Shown piece after piece: positions 6,733 through 13,807 of a stretch of 20,555 nucleotides of DNA. Under the pieces are notes generated by a model, which was given only the letters and a program-made list of their open reading frames with translations, was not told where the DNA came from and did no database searches. Source of the DNA: JAMIFV01 sp035906055. GTDB lineage: Bacteria > Pseudomonadota > Alphaproteobacteria > Rickettsiales > JABCZZ01. Every line of letters starts with the position of its first letter. Position 1 is the stretch's first letter. Both the position numbers and the translations under genes were made by a program. The stretch is from positions 1-20,555 of the forward strand of contig JAMIFV010000042.1 in assembly GCA_035906055.1 (NCBI GenBank), read 5' to 3'.

Positions 6733-7168
6733 GGTTTCCGGGTATCAGCAATATCGGCACCAGCAGCTTGTCGCCAAGCTTGCCCGCCAGCCACAACAGC
6801 AGCTTTCCGCCACCGTCGGAATCCGGTGAAACGCCCAGCATGATCATGTCGATATGCGGGTCTTCCATGACGGCGCTCAGCACCTCTTCACCTAGCCTGC
6901 CTTCCCGGATGAGTACACGCGGGCCGACGCCGGAATACTCCAGTGCCGACGCACACATCGACGCGGTAAGCGCTTCCGCTTCCTTGCGCTGCTCCTCCCG
7001 CGCTTTTTCCAGCATGCCGAACATGTTCTGCATATCCGCAGGCGGTATCACGTGCAGTATCTCCACCACGCCGCCGCGCTTGGACGCCTTCTTGCAGGCG
7101 AACTGCAACGCCACCTTTGCTGCGGCGCTGCCGTCCACACAGACAAGGTATTTACCGTTATATTCCAT
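6701..7168 (-). CDS. UspA-like universal stress protein
   Basis: This 155-residue single-domain protein has the UspA fold pattern. It starts with a beta strand and acidic loop (KYLVCVDGSAAAKVALQFAC), then VEILHVIPP, a long helix (MLEKAREEQRKEAEAL), and IDMIMLGVSPDSDGGG leading into KLGDKLLVPILLIPG. The expected ATP motif (GxxG-x9-GS/T) is degenerate here, so nucleotide binding is uncertain. An AAGGGGAAACT element precedes the ATG. It is the last gene after the TSUP and TIGR02186 genes, an arrangement I associate with alphaproteobacteria. It converges on, and overlaps, the RDD gene. Confidence 0.87.
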   Translation of the reverse strand: MEYNGKYLVCVDGSAAAKVALQFACKKASKRGGVVEILHVIPPADMQNMFGMLEKAREEQRKEAEALTASMCASALEYSGVGPRVLIREGRLGEEVLSAVMEDPHIDMIMLGVSPDSDGGGKLLLWLAGKLGDKLLVPILLIPGNLTDLQIEELS

Positions 7169-7174
7169 AGTTTC

Positions 7175-7204
7175 CCCTTACCATTTATGCCCTTACCATT
7201 TATG
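7175..7204. repeat. Perfect 15-bp tandem duplication at the TIGR02186 gene end
   Basis: CCCTTACCATTTATG occurs twice without a gap (7175-7189 and 7190-7204). On the minus strand each copy reads CATAAATGGTAAGGG: the last two codons before the stop (H, W frame), the TAA stop, and a purine-rich AAGGG. The duplication therefore repeats both the stop codon and a potential ribosome binding site in front of the uspA-like gene. Confidence 0.95.
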
Positions 7205-8017
7205 AATAACCCTGCTGGCACCCCAGCCGATGCCAAGAGCCATGAACACTGCGAACAGGCCGTAGAGCACACCGCTCTTCTGCGCCGACTCGAATATGAA
7301 AGCGTCGAACCCCGTGCGCTCCACATGCAACGGGATGGACTGCATGCTGGTCAGCACGCCGTCATTGATGAGATAGATATCAGCCGTGTAATTGCCGCGC
7401 GGAATATTGTCCGGGAACGGCAATACCAGCTTGAACAGCGACTCGTCCATGAAGGATATTTTCTCCAGCATCATGTAAAGCGCGCCGATCTGCTGGTGTG
7501 CAAGGAACGCGTTTACGAACTCCTCCTTGCCCTGCATGGTTATGTTGCCAAGGCCTATGCCCAGTTGCCGCAGCAGGTCGGTATTACGCATGTCTTTAAG
7601 CGGCCTGCTCGACGCGACAAGGTAGAACGAAGGCACGTCGTATATCCGCTGCTTGCGGCGGTTGAGCCACAGGAGCCCGCCCACTTCCTCTTTTTTGCGG
7701 ATCATGTAATTGTTTTTTGGGCCTCGCACCACCACCACCACGTCGCCAGTCTCGTTACGCGCGCCGAATAGCAACAGCGACGTGCCGGTAAAGCTGGAAC
7801 TGATCTCGATGCGATAACCCGACATATCCGCAATGAGCGGCTTGGCACAAGCAGGGACAGCAAACAGGAAAGCATATAATACCGCCAGTATGCTCAAAGG
7901 CTGTTTCAGAAACCGCCATACCGTAAGCGAAAACGGTATTTTCAGGGCATTACCGCGCAGCGTACAGGCCTGTACGTAATCAGCAACACCTACCAGAATT
8001 CCTAAGCTGCCTTTCAT
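7193..8017 (-). CDS. TIGR02186 family membrane-anchored protein
   Basis: The 274-residue protein has an N-terminal hydrophobic segment near 38-57 ending AVPACAKP, consistent with a signal peptide or anchor. A periplasmic domain follows, containing FTGTSLLLFGARNETGDVVVVVRGP, and a C-terminal membrane helix near 249-269 (GVLYGLFAVFMALGIGWGA). This matches the alphaproteobacterial TIGR02186 family, whose members lie beside TauE/SafE-type transporters; their biochemical role is not established. The start at 8017 overlaps the TSUP stop as ATGA and leaves about 37 residues before the hydrophobic segment. I found no internal ATG or GTG to shorten it. A 15-bp tandem duplication covers its last codons. 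Confidence 0.85.
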   Translation of the reverse strand: MKGSLGILVGVADYVQACTLRGNALKIPFSLTVWRFLKQPLSILAVLYAFLFAVPACAKPLIADMSGYRIEISSSFTGTSLLLFGARNETGDVVVVVRGPKNNYMIRKKEEVGGLLWLNRRKQRIYDVPSFYLVASSRPLKDMRNTDLLRQLGIGLGNITMQGKEEFVNAFLAHQQIGALYMMLEKISFMDESLFKLVLPFPDNIPRGNYTADIYLINDGVLTSMQSIPLHVERTGFDAFIFESAQKSGVLYGLFAVFMALGIGWGASRVIHKW

Positions 8018-8922
8018 TCTGTACCTAATGTGACGGAGTAAATATTCTCAGGAGTGGAGGTAAGATCGATAAGCAGCTTGGTCGCCACCGTCAGCACGAT
8101 AAGCGCCAGCATGCCCCTGAGTTTGATGGGTGACACTCTGGAACCTACGCGCGTGCCGACCTGCGCGCCCGCCACCGACCCGGTGAGCAGCAGCAGCGCC
8201 AGGATAATGTCCACCGTATGCGTGGTGGCCGCCTGCAGCAAAGTAACCGTAGCGGTGATAAAAATGATCTGGAACAGCGAGGTTCCGATCACGATGGAAG
8301 TGGGCATGCCAAGAATGTAGATCATCGCCGGGATGGTGAAGAACCCGCCGCCCACGCCCAGCAGCGACACCACAAGACCGGAAACCGCGCCCACCCAGAG
8401 CGGCAACAGCGCGCTTATCTCCAGCTTGCTGCGCACGAACACGCGCTGCATCGGCAAGCGCTTTATCCACTCGCGACGCGCGGAGAGCGGCGGCTTACTG
8501 GGTTTGTCGTCCCCTCCACGCAGGCTTTCCAGCCCCATCATGATGCCGATGGAACCCAGCAGCGTGATATACAGCACCGAGATGACCAGGTCGATCTGAC
8601 CCGAGGCTTTTATCAGCGAGAACACCCATACGCCGAGCATCGAGCCGAAAATGCCGCCCACCGTCATGAAGTAGCCCATGGAAAAATCCACGTTGGACTT
8701 ACGCCAGTGCGAAAGGAACCCGAAGAACGACGTCGCCACGATCTGGTTGGCGGAGCTGGCCACCGCCACTGCGGGCGGAATCCCTATGAAGATAAGAAAC
8801 GGCGTGGTGAGGAATCCTCCCCCCACGCCGAACATGCCCGATATGCTGCCGGAAATAAAGCCCAGCGCCAGAATGGTGAGTACGTTCACCGACATCTCAG
8901 CGATTGGCAAATAGAGTTCCAT
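8014..8922 (-). CDS. TSUP (TauE/SafE) family anion transporter, putative sulfite/sulfonate exporter
   Basis: This 302-residue polytopic membrane protein has the internal duplication of the TSUP family. The two repeats carry the matching motifs GMFGVGGGFLTTP (about 29-41) and SLLGVGGGFFTIP in the second half. Between them lies a basic cytoplasmic loop (SKPPLSARREWIKRLPMQR). TSUP members move sulfite, sulfonates, sulfoacetate or related anions; the substrate cannot be read from sequence. It is translationally coupled to the TIGR02186 gene by a 4-nt overlap and lies 20 nt after the lipoprotein gene, so the set is probably an operon with uspA at the end. Confidence 0.92.
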   Translation of the reverse strand: MELYLPIAEMSVNVLTILALGFISGSISGMFGVGGGFLTTPFLIFIGIPPAVAVASSANQIVATSFFGFLSHWRKSNVDFSMGYFMTVGGIFGSMLGVWVFSLIKASGQIDLVISVLYITLLGSIGIMMGLESLRGGDDKPSKPPLSARREWIKRLPMQRVFVRSKLEISALLPLWVGAVSGLVVSLLGVGGGFFTIPAMIYILGMPTSIVIGTSLFQIIFITATVTLLQAATTHTVDIILALLLLTGSVAGAQVGTRVGSRVSPIKLRGMLALIVLTVATKLLIDLTSTPENIYSVTLGTE

Positions 8923-8942
8923 CAGGGGATGTCCTAGAGAGC

Positions 8943-9503
8943 TTACATCAGGTACTGGGAGAAATAGGTGCGCAATTTTTCGTCAAGCATTACGTCCATT
9001 TCCTGCATGATCTCGCTCACGATCTGGCGATGGATGGCTTTGCGATCTTCCAGCGAAGCGTCTTCGCGCACCGTGCGCGAGAGCTCCACCGAAGCCTGCG
9101 CGAATGCGACGGGCAGCGTCTTTTCCGGCGAATACAGTTTCAGGTCAACCGCCAGCCTGCCGGAAAGCTCTTCGGTCTGCTCCTTGGTGAAGAAACCTTC
9201 CACACCGCTCTTCTGTTTGGGCAGCACCTTCTTGGCGATGCCCGCTTCGGTGATGTGCACTTCCATGCTTTTGTCTGCGCCCTGCGCGCTCAGGCGCGCT
9301 TGCGACCATTTATGCATTTCCTTGCCCAGCGCATAGCTGATGTTCTGGTCGGAACTGTCGTAATCGTCAAACACGGTTATCTTGCCCACATTGAGGCGGT
9401 AGTTCTGGCCCGTGTAAGAAAGCGGCTTCGGCGGCGGCGGCACATGATGCGTCGTGCAGGCGGCCAGCGTGAGTGCCAGCATCAGGAAAACTATCTTTTT
9501 CAT
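8943..9503 (-). CDS. Small predicted lipoprotein, function unknown
   Basis: The 186-residue protein opens MKKIVFLMLALTLAACTT, a clear lipoprotein signal with lipobox LAAC and Cys16 as the predicted lipidated residue. A proline-rich stretch (HVPPPPKP) follows, then a mixed alpha/beta domain with a charged helical C-terminus (DRKAIHRQIVSEIMQEMDVM). I recognise no named domain. A strong GAGGAG lies in front of the ATG, with a 27-nt gap from tsaB and a 20-nt gap to the TSUP gene. Being in the same transcription unit as TSUP/TIGR02186 hints at an envelope role, but this is inference only. Confidence 0.82.
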   Translation of the reverse strand: MKKIVFLMLALTLAACTTHHVPPPPKPLSYTGQNYRLNVGKITVFDDYDSSDQNISYALGKEMHKWSQARLSAQGADKSMEVHITEAGIAKKVLPKQKSGVEGFFTKEQTEELSGRLAVDLKLYSPEKTLPVAFAQASVELSRTVREDASLEDRKAIHRQIVSEIMQEMDVMLDEKLRTYFSQYLM

Positions 9504-9530
9504 TGTAGTACTCCTCGGTTCAGATGAAAT

Positions 9531-10136
9531 TTAAGCAGGAAGCTTGGCATCCGGCTCGCGAATATACACGGGGTCCGTGGGGAATGCTCTTTTGCCTTGC
9601 GCCCAGTAAATAGCCGCAAGCCTTGCCACATCTTCCGCAGTAAACCCGTCCTGCGCACGCCTGGCGCCATGCGCCAGCGCCTTGAGCGCGGACTCTTCCA
9701 CCAGCAGCGGCTGCGACATGGGCACCGGCACACCGCCCACGCGAAAGCGCTGTGCATAAAATTGTCCGCGATGCGCATCAATCACCGCTACCACATCGCC
9801 CGCAACGCCGGATGCCGCTGCGATAACGTCCAGCGAACCAACGCCAATCAGAGGTTTTGCCGCCACCATGGCAATGGAACGCGCAGTAGTAACCCCAACC
9901 CTTACCGAGGTAAACCCGCCCGGCCCTAAAGCGCAGGCCACCGCGTCGCAATCGGCATAGGTCTTGCCTGCAGCCTCCAGCACCTCTTCGATCATGGGCA
10001 CCAGCGTGCGAGACTGCTGGCCTTTGATTTCGTCGGTTTTAGAAGCGATTACCTTATCCTGCCATAAGGCTGCGGAAGAGCTCCCGGCAGTGGTGTCGAT
10101 CGCGAGGATAAGCGGTGTTGAGTTTTCCATACCCAT
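9531..10136 (-). CDS. tsaB: tRNA threonylcarbamoyladenosine biosynthesis protein TsaB
   Basis: TsaB is the non-catalytic partner of TsaD in making t6A at position 37 of ANN-decoding tRNAs. The 201-residue protein shows the actin-like ASKHA N-terminus LILAIDTTAGSSSAALW, the SRTLVPMIEEVL segment, and ALGPGGFTSVRVGVTTARS, corresponding to the family G-P-G-S-F-T-G-x-R-x-G motif with a Gly in place of Ser. It ends VYIREPDAKLPA, the usual TsaB finish. It is about 30 residues shorter than the E. coli protein. Two starts are possible, ATG at 10136 or ATG at 10130; neither has a strong ribosome binding site. It is divergent from the phhB-like gene and heads the leftward series. Confidence 0.92.
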   Translation of the reverse strand: MGMENSTPLILAIDTTAGSSSAALWQDKVIASKTDEIKGQQSRTLVPMIEEVLEAAGKTYADCDAVACALGPGGFTSVRVGVTTARSIAMVAAKPLIGVGSLDVIAAASGVAGDVVAVIDAHRGQFYAQRFRVGGVPVPMSQPLLVEESALKALAHGARRAQDGFTAEDVARLAAIYWAQGKRAFPTDPVYIREPDAKLPA

Positions 10137-10184
10137 CTGGTAGCAGTATTTCCCTATTAAACGCAACAGCGAAGCGCACCTTAT

Positions 10185-10535
10185 ATGAGCATGGCGACAC
10201 TGAAAAAAGACACGCTTTCCACCTCCCACTGCGAACCCTGCATGAAAGGCGAACAGGCGTTCACCCACAGCGAGGCGGAGATATGGCTTCAGGCCGTTAA
10301 TGGCTGGGAGCTGGACGAGAAAGCCCAATGGCTCAAAAAGACCTTCACGTTCAGCAATTTCGCTATGGCGCTGGATTTTGCGAACGAAATAGGCGACGTG
10401 GCCGAAAAGGAAAAGCATCACCCGGATATCGCGTTCGGCTGGGGCTATGTGCATGTGAAATTGCAGACGCATGCCATCTGCGGCCTGCACCGCAACGACT
10501 TCATCCTCGCGTCCAAGATCGACAAAATAGCGTGA
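10185..10535 (+). CDS. phhB: 4a-hydroxytetrahydrobiopterin dehydratase (pterin-4a-carbinolamine dehydratase)
   Basis: The 116-residue protein contains the complete PCD/DCoH signature: EKHHPDIAFGWGYVHVKLQT and a following His, matching E-x-x-x-H-H-P-x5-W-x2-V-x3-L-x-T-H. The family recycles the 4a-carbinolamine product of aromatic amino-acid hydroxylases; in bacteria lacking those enzymes a role in molybdopterin metabolism has been suggested. No phenylalanine hydroxylase is present nearby. ATG at 10185 or two codons later (10191) are both possible. The gene overlaps miaB as GTGA, so the two are probably cotranslated. Confidence 0.93.
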   Translation: MSMATLKKDTLSTSHCEPCMKGEQAFTHSEAEIWLQAVNGWELDEKAQWLKKTFTFSNFAMALDFANEIGDVAEKEKHHPDIAFGWGYVHVKLQTHAICGLHRNDFILASKIDKIA

Positions 10536-11881
10536 CCAAGAAACTCTACATCAAAACCTACGGCTGCCAGATGAACGTTTACGACTCCGTTCGCATGGCG
10601 GATGTCATGGCGCCGCACGGCTACGAGAGTGTCGACACGCCGGAAGACGCCGACCTCGTTATCCTCAACACCTGCCATATCCGCGAGAAAGCGGAAGACA
10701 AAGTCTATTCCGACCTTGGCCGCATGCGCCGCGCGCGCAGCGAAAAAGAAAAGAACGGCGGCAGTATGATGATTGCCGTGGGCGGCTGCGTGGGACAGGC
10801 GGAAGGCGAAGTGATCATGCAACGGGCACCCTATGTGGATATGGTGTTCGGCCCCCAGAGCTACCATAACCTGCCGGACATGATAACGCGCGCCACCAGC
10901 GGCGAGCGCCATGTGGTCGATCTCGACTTCGCGCCGGAACCGAAATTCGACGCGTTGCCGGAACATTCCAAACCGCAGGGCGCTGCGGCGTTCCTTTCCA
11001 TTCAGGAAGGCTGTGACCAGTTCTGCACTTTCTGCGTAGTGCCTTACACGCGCGGCAGCGAATATTCGCGTGCGCCGGAAACCATCCTGCTGGAAGCACG
11101 CAAGCTTGTGCAGCAGGGCGCGCTTGAAATCACGCTGCTTGGCCAGAATGTTAACGCCTATCACGGCACGGCGGCAGACAGCAGAGAGTGGAAACTCGCG
11201 CGGCTCATTCAGGAGCTTGCCGACATCGAAGGGCTGGAGCGCATCCGCTATACCACTTCGCACCCGCTGGACATGACCGACGACCTTATCGCGGTGCATG
11301 GCAGCGTGGAAAAGCTCATGCCGTTCCTGCATTTGCCCGTGCAGGCGGGGTCGGATGCCATCCTCAAAAAGATGAACCGCAAACACAAGGCTTCTTATTA
11401 CCTTGAAGTGATAGATAAGCTGCGCAACGCACGGCCTGACATTGGCCTCTCGTCGGACTTCATCGTCGGCTTCCCCGGCGAAACCGATGCCGATTTCGAA
11501 GCGACGTTGCGCCTTATCGACACCGTGGGCTACGCGCAGGCCTACTCGTTTAAATATAGCCCCCGCCCCGGCACGCCTGCCGCAACCGATGAGGCGCAAG
11601 TTCCGGAAGCAGTAAAAACCGAACGCCTTGCCACGTTACAGGCGCTTATCGTGAAGCAGCAAATTGCGTTCAACCAGACTACCATGGGCAAGACCCTGCC
11701 CGTGCTGTTCGACCGCGAGGGCAAGTTTGAAGGCCAGTTGCTTGGCAAAAGCCCTTATATGCAGTCCGTCTATGTGCAGGCCAGCGGCATTGCAGGCAAG
11801 ATCGTGGACGTCACCATTACCGGCGCGTTCCAGAATAGCGTATCAGGTGACGTAGTAAACTCTGCAGTTAAGGCTGCTTAA
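10532..11881 (+). CDS. miaB: tRNA-2-methylthio-N6-isopentenyladenosine synthase MiaB
   Basis: MiaB adds the 2-methylthio group to i6A37 in tRNAs reading UNN codons. The 449 residues show all three domains. The N-terminal UPF0004 domain has cluster cysteines C12 (YGCQMN), C48 (LNTCHIREKA) and C86 (GGCVGQ). The radical SAM domain has C161, C165 and C168 (CDQFCTFCVVPYTRG). A C-terminal TRAM-like domain ends in FQNSVSGDV. CHIREKA and CVVPYTRG distinguish MiaB from RimO and MtaB. The GTG start inside the end of phhB gives MTKKLYIKTYGCQMN, the normal family opening; longer in-frame extensions lack homology. REP-like DNA begins about ten bases after the stop. Confidence 0.97.
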   Translation: MTKKLYIKTYGCQMNVYDSVRMADVMAPHGYESVDTPEDADLVILNTCHIREKAEDKVYSDLGRMRRARSEKEKNGGSMMIAVGGCVGQAEGEVIMQRAPYVDMVFGPQSYHNLPDMITRATSGERHVVDLDFAPEPKFDALPEHSKPQGAAAFLSIQEGCDQFCTFCVVPYTRGSEYSRAPETILLEARKLVQQGALEITLLGQNVNAYHGTAADSREWKLARLIQELADIEGLERIRYTTSHPLDMTDDLIAVHGSVEKLMPFLHLPVQAGSDAILKKMNRKHKASYYLEVIDKLRNARPDIGLSSDFIVGFPGETDADFEATLRLIDTVGYAQAYSFKYSPRPGTPAATDEAQVPEAVKTERLATLQALIVKQQIAFNQTTMGKTLPVLFDREGKFEGQLLGKSPYMQSVYVQASGIAGKIVDVTITGAFQNSVSGDVVNSAVKAA

Positions 11882-11894
11882 TGTGGCAGGGAGA

Positions 11895-11932
11895 TTCCCG
11901 CCGGAGTTTATCCCCGCGAAGGCGGGGGCGGA
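11895..11932. repeat. REP-like palindrome after miaB
   Basis: CCCCGC-GAAG-GCGGGG (11912-11927) forms a six-bp GC stem inside a larger imperfect pairing of TTCCCGCC (11895-11902) with GGCGGAA (11926-11932). In one frame it translates as FIPAKAGAE, the peptide produced by a very common class of alphaproteobacterial intergenic palindromes. It is related in design to the element at 12248-12334 on the other side of the GIY-YIG gene. Confidence 0.8.
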
Positions 11933-11948
11933 AATGATAAAAGAGCTT

Positions 11949-12239
11949 ATGAAACAATATTACGTCTATATTTTATCCAGCGGTCAGGGTGGAACGTTAT
12001 ACATTGGCGTTACAAATGATCTAACCCGCAGGGTTATGGAACACAAAACCGGCAATGCCGATGGATTTACCAAGAAGTATGGTGTAACAAAACTAATGTA
12101 TTATGAGGTCACAACGAGTATTGAGTCGGCTATTGCACGCGAGAAGCAGCTAAAACATTGGAATCGTGAATGGAAGATAAACCTGACTATCAAAGACAAT
12201 CCAGACTGGAATGATTTATATGATACCTTCACCGCTTAA
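11949..12239 (+). CDS. Small GIY-YIG domain protein
   Basis: This 96-residue single-domain protein has the GIY-YIG nuclease pattern. YYVYILSS is the first strand (GIY position), LYIGVTNDLTRRVMEH carries the YIG motif and conserved Arg, and AIAREKQLKHWNREWK carries the catalytic Glu. It resembles the UPF0213/YhbQ-like proteins often mis-annotated as UvrC; cellular function is unknown. I chose the ATG at 11949 because the domain begins there, behind AAAAGAG. Upstream in-frame starts at 11934 or 11883 would translate the REP-like DNA. The gene is noticeably richer in A+T than miaB and phoH and is bracketed by palindromes, which suggests insertion between two housekeeping genes. Confidence 0.9.
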   Translation: MKQYYVYILSSGQGGTLYIGVTNDLTRRVMEHKTGNADGFTKKYGVTKLMYYEVTTSIESAIAREKQLKHWNREWKINLTIKDNPDWNDLYDTFTA

Positions 12240-12247
12240 TGTTCACA

Positions 12248-12334
12248 TGTCATACCCGCGCAGGCGGGTATCCATCATAAATATCTTGGCGCCAAACGGC
12301 GCTCAGATGGATTCTCGCCTTCGCGAGAATGACA
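12248..12334. repeat. Bipartite REP-like / MITE-like palindromic element before phoH
   Basis: Two strong hairpins face each other: TACCCGC-GCAG-GCGGGTA (12253-12270) and ATTCTCGC-CTTC-GCGAGAAT (12311-12330). A third small stem, GCGCC-AAAC-GGCGC, lies in the middle. The whole unit is itself an inverted repeat: TGTCA at 12248-12252 pairs with TGACA at 12330-12334, and ATCCATC at 12270-12276 with GATGGAT at 12306-12312. Such paired REP units are widespread in alphaproteobacteria. It supplies an in-frame ATG (12329) upstream of phoH that is probably not used. Confidence 0.88.
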
Positions 12335-12340
12335 TCCTTA

Positions 12341-12362
12341 TATAATGACTTGCAACAGGGAG
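12341..12362 (+). promoter_or_regulatory. Putative -10 box and ribosome binding site for phoH
   Basis: A perfect TATAAT at 12341-12346 lies just after the REP-like element, but no good -35 hexamer is visible 16-18 bp upstream. AGGGAG at 12357-12362 lies eight bases before a TTG at 12371. If this -10 is real, transcripts start near 12352, downstream of the ATG at 12329, which favours the TTG start. Confidence 0.45.
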
Positions 12363-12370
12363 TGACCGCA

Positions 12371-13360
12371 TTGGATAAGAAATCTGAATCCGTAAGCCTG
12401 CATTTCGCTAACAACGCACTTCTCACCGCACTTTTCGGCGATGGCGACAAGAACCTCCTGAAGCTTGAAAAGGCCTTCGGCATTAAAATAGCCTCGCGCG
12501 GCAACATGCTGGCGCTCACAGGGGACACACACGGCACCCAGACCGCCAAGCAGATACTGGAAGAATTATATGCCCGCCTGGAAAACGGCGACCAGATCAA
12601 CTCCGCAGAAGTGGACGCGGCCATCCGCATCGCGGGAGCCACGCAACCCAAAGGCGGCGTCAAAGGCAACCATAACCGCATCATCAATACCGCGATCGGC
12701 ATCAAGACCCTCAAGAAGACCGTGCACCCCTACTCCGCCATGCAGACGCAATATATCGAGGCGCTTGAAAACTACGACATGGTCTTCGCCCTCGGGCCAG
12801 CAGGCACCGGCAAGACCTACCTCGCCGTGGCGCAGGCCGTGGCCGCGTTCCTCAGCCAGCGCGTTGACCGCATCATCCTTTCGCGCCCTGCGGTGGAGGC
12901 GGGTGAAAAGCTTGGCTTCCTGCCCGGCGACCTCAAGGACAAGATCGACCCCTACCTCCGCCCGCTCTATGACGCATTGTTCGACATGCTGCCCGGCGAG
13001 CGCGTGATGAAGCATATCGAGAACGGCGAGATTGAAGTGGCGCCGCTGGCCTTCATGCGTGGCCGCACGCTCTCCAATGCTTACGTGATCCTCGACGAAG
13101 CGCAGAACACCACCGCCACGCAGATGAAGATGTTCCTCACCCGCATGGGCGAGAACTCGCGCATGGTCATCACCGGCGACCTTTCGCAGACCGACCTGCC
13201 GCGTGACGTGAAGTCCGGCCTTTCCGACGCCATCAAGAAAGTGGAAGGCATCGAAGGCATCAAATGCATACGTTTCTCGGATGTGGACGTAGTGCGCCAT
13301 ACGCTGGCCGCGCGCATCGTGCAGGCCTACGACGAATGGGAAAAGAAAAAGCGTGTCTGA
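12371..13360 (+). CDS. phoH: PhoH-family ATPase (YbeZ-like)
   Basis: This is the PhoH/YbeZ protein, an ATPase found beside the rRNA-maturation nuclease YbeY and thought to act with it on RNA. With the TTG start it has 329 residues. The N-terminal KH-like segment (SVSLHFANNALLTALFGDGD then LEKAFGIKIASRGNMLALTG) aligns with E. coli YbeZ. The C-terminal P-loop ATPase has Walker A GPAGTGKT (142-149) and Walker B VILDEAQNTT. The TTG at 12371 has an AGGGAG eight bases upstream and gives the family N-terminus. The ATG at 12329, which lies in a REP hairpin arm without a ribosome binding site, would add 14 unrelated residues. The stop overlaps ybeY. Confidence 0.93.
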   Translation: MDKKSESVSLHFANNALLTALFGDGDKNLLKLEKAFGIKIASRGNMLALTGDTHGTQTAKQILEELYARLENGDQINSAEVDAAIRIAGATQPKGGVKGNHNRIINTAIGIKTLKKTVHPYSAMQTQYIEALENYDMVFALGPAGTGKTYLAVAQAVAAFLSQRVDRIILSRPAVEAGEKLGFLPGDLKDKIDPYLRPLYDALFDMLPGERVMKHIENGEIEVAPLAFMRGRTLSNAYVILDEAQNTTATQMKMFLTRMGENSRMVITGDLSQTDLPRDVKSGLSDAIKKVEGIEGIKCIRFSDVDVVRHTLAARIVQAYDEWEKKKRV

Positions 13361-13805
13361 TATGTCGGCTAAACCCACCATTCAACGTGTAGCCGGTGCG
13401 TGGCACAGTTCACTGCGTGGCTATAAAAGCCTTATAGCGCTGTGGTGCGGCACCGCCATACAGGGCAAACATAAAGGAGAGCTGGCCGTGGTGCTGGCGG
13501 ATAACGCCTTCGTGCAGGACCTCAACCACCGCTTTCGCGGCAAGGACAAACCCACCAATGTGCTGTCCTTTCCCGGCAATGACGGCGAGCTTGGCGACAT
13601 TATCCTCGCCTACGAGACGGTGCGGGCTGAAGCGGTCGCGCAGAAAAAGACCTTCCAGGCGCACACCGCCCATCTGGTGGTGCATGGCTGCCTGCACCTG
13701 CTTGGCTATGACCATGAAAAACCCTCCGAGGCTAACACCATGGAAAAGCATGAGATTAAAATTTTATCTTCACTGGGAATAGCAAATCCCTATATAATGA
13801 ACTGA
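13353..13805 (+). CDS. ybeY: Endoribonuclease YbeY (rRNA maturation factor)
   Basis: YbeY is a zinc-dependent endoribonuclease needed for 16S rRNA 3' processing and 70S quality control. The 150-residue protein has the metal motif HGCLHLLGYDH with H111, H115 and H121, preceded by the conserved KPTNVLSFP, and followed by EKHEIKIL as in the family. The start is GTG at 13353, overlapping the phoH stop by 8 nt, or ATG at 13362; the family does not decide between them. It is flanked by phoH and corC, as in E. coli ybeZ-ybeY-ybeX. Confidence 0.95.
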   Translation: MSDMSAKPTIQRVAGAWHSSLRGYKSLIALWCGTAIQGKHKGELAVVLADNAFVQDLNHRFRGKDKPTNVLSFPGNDGELGDIILAYETVRAEAVAQKKTFQAHTAHLVVHGCLHLLGYDHEKPSEANTMEKHEIKILSSLGIANPYIMN

Positions 13806-13807
13806 TT

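Noticed and set aside
12241..12340. Intrinsic terminator after the GIY-YIG gene
   Set aside because: The stems are strong but no T tract follows either one, and the paired symmetric layout fits a REP-like element better.
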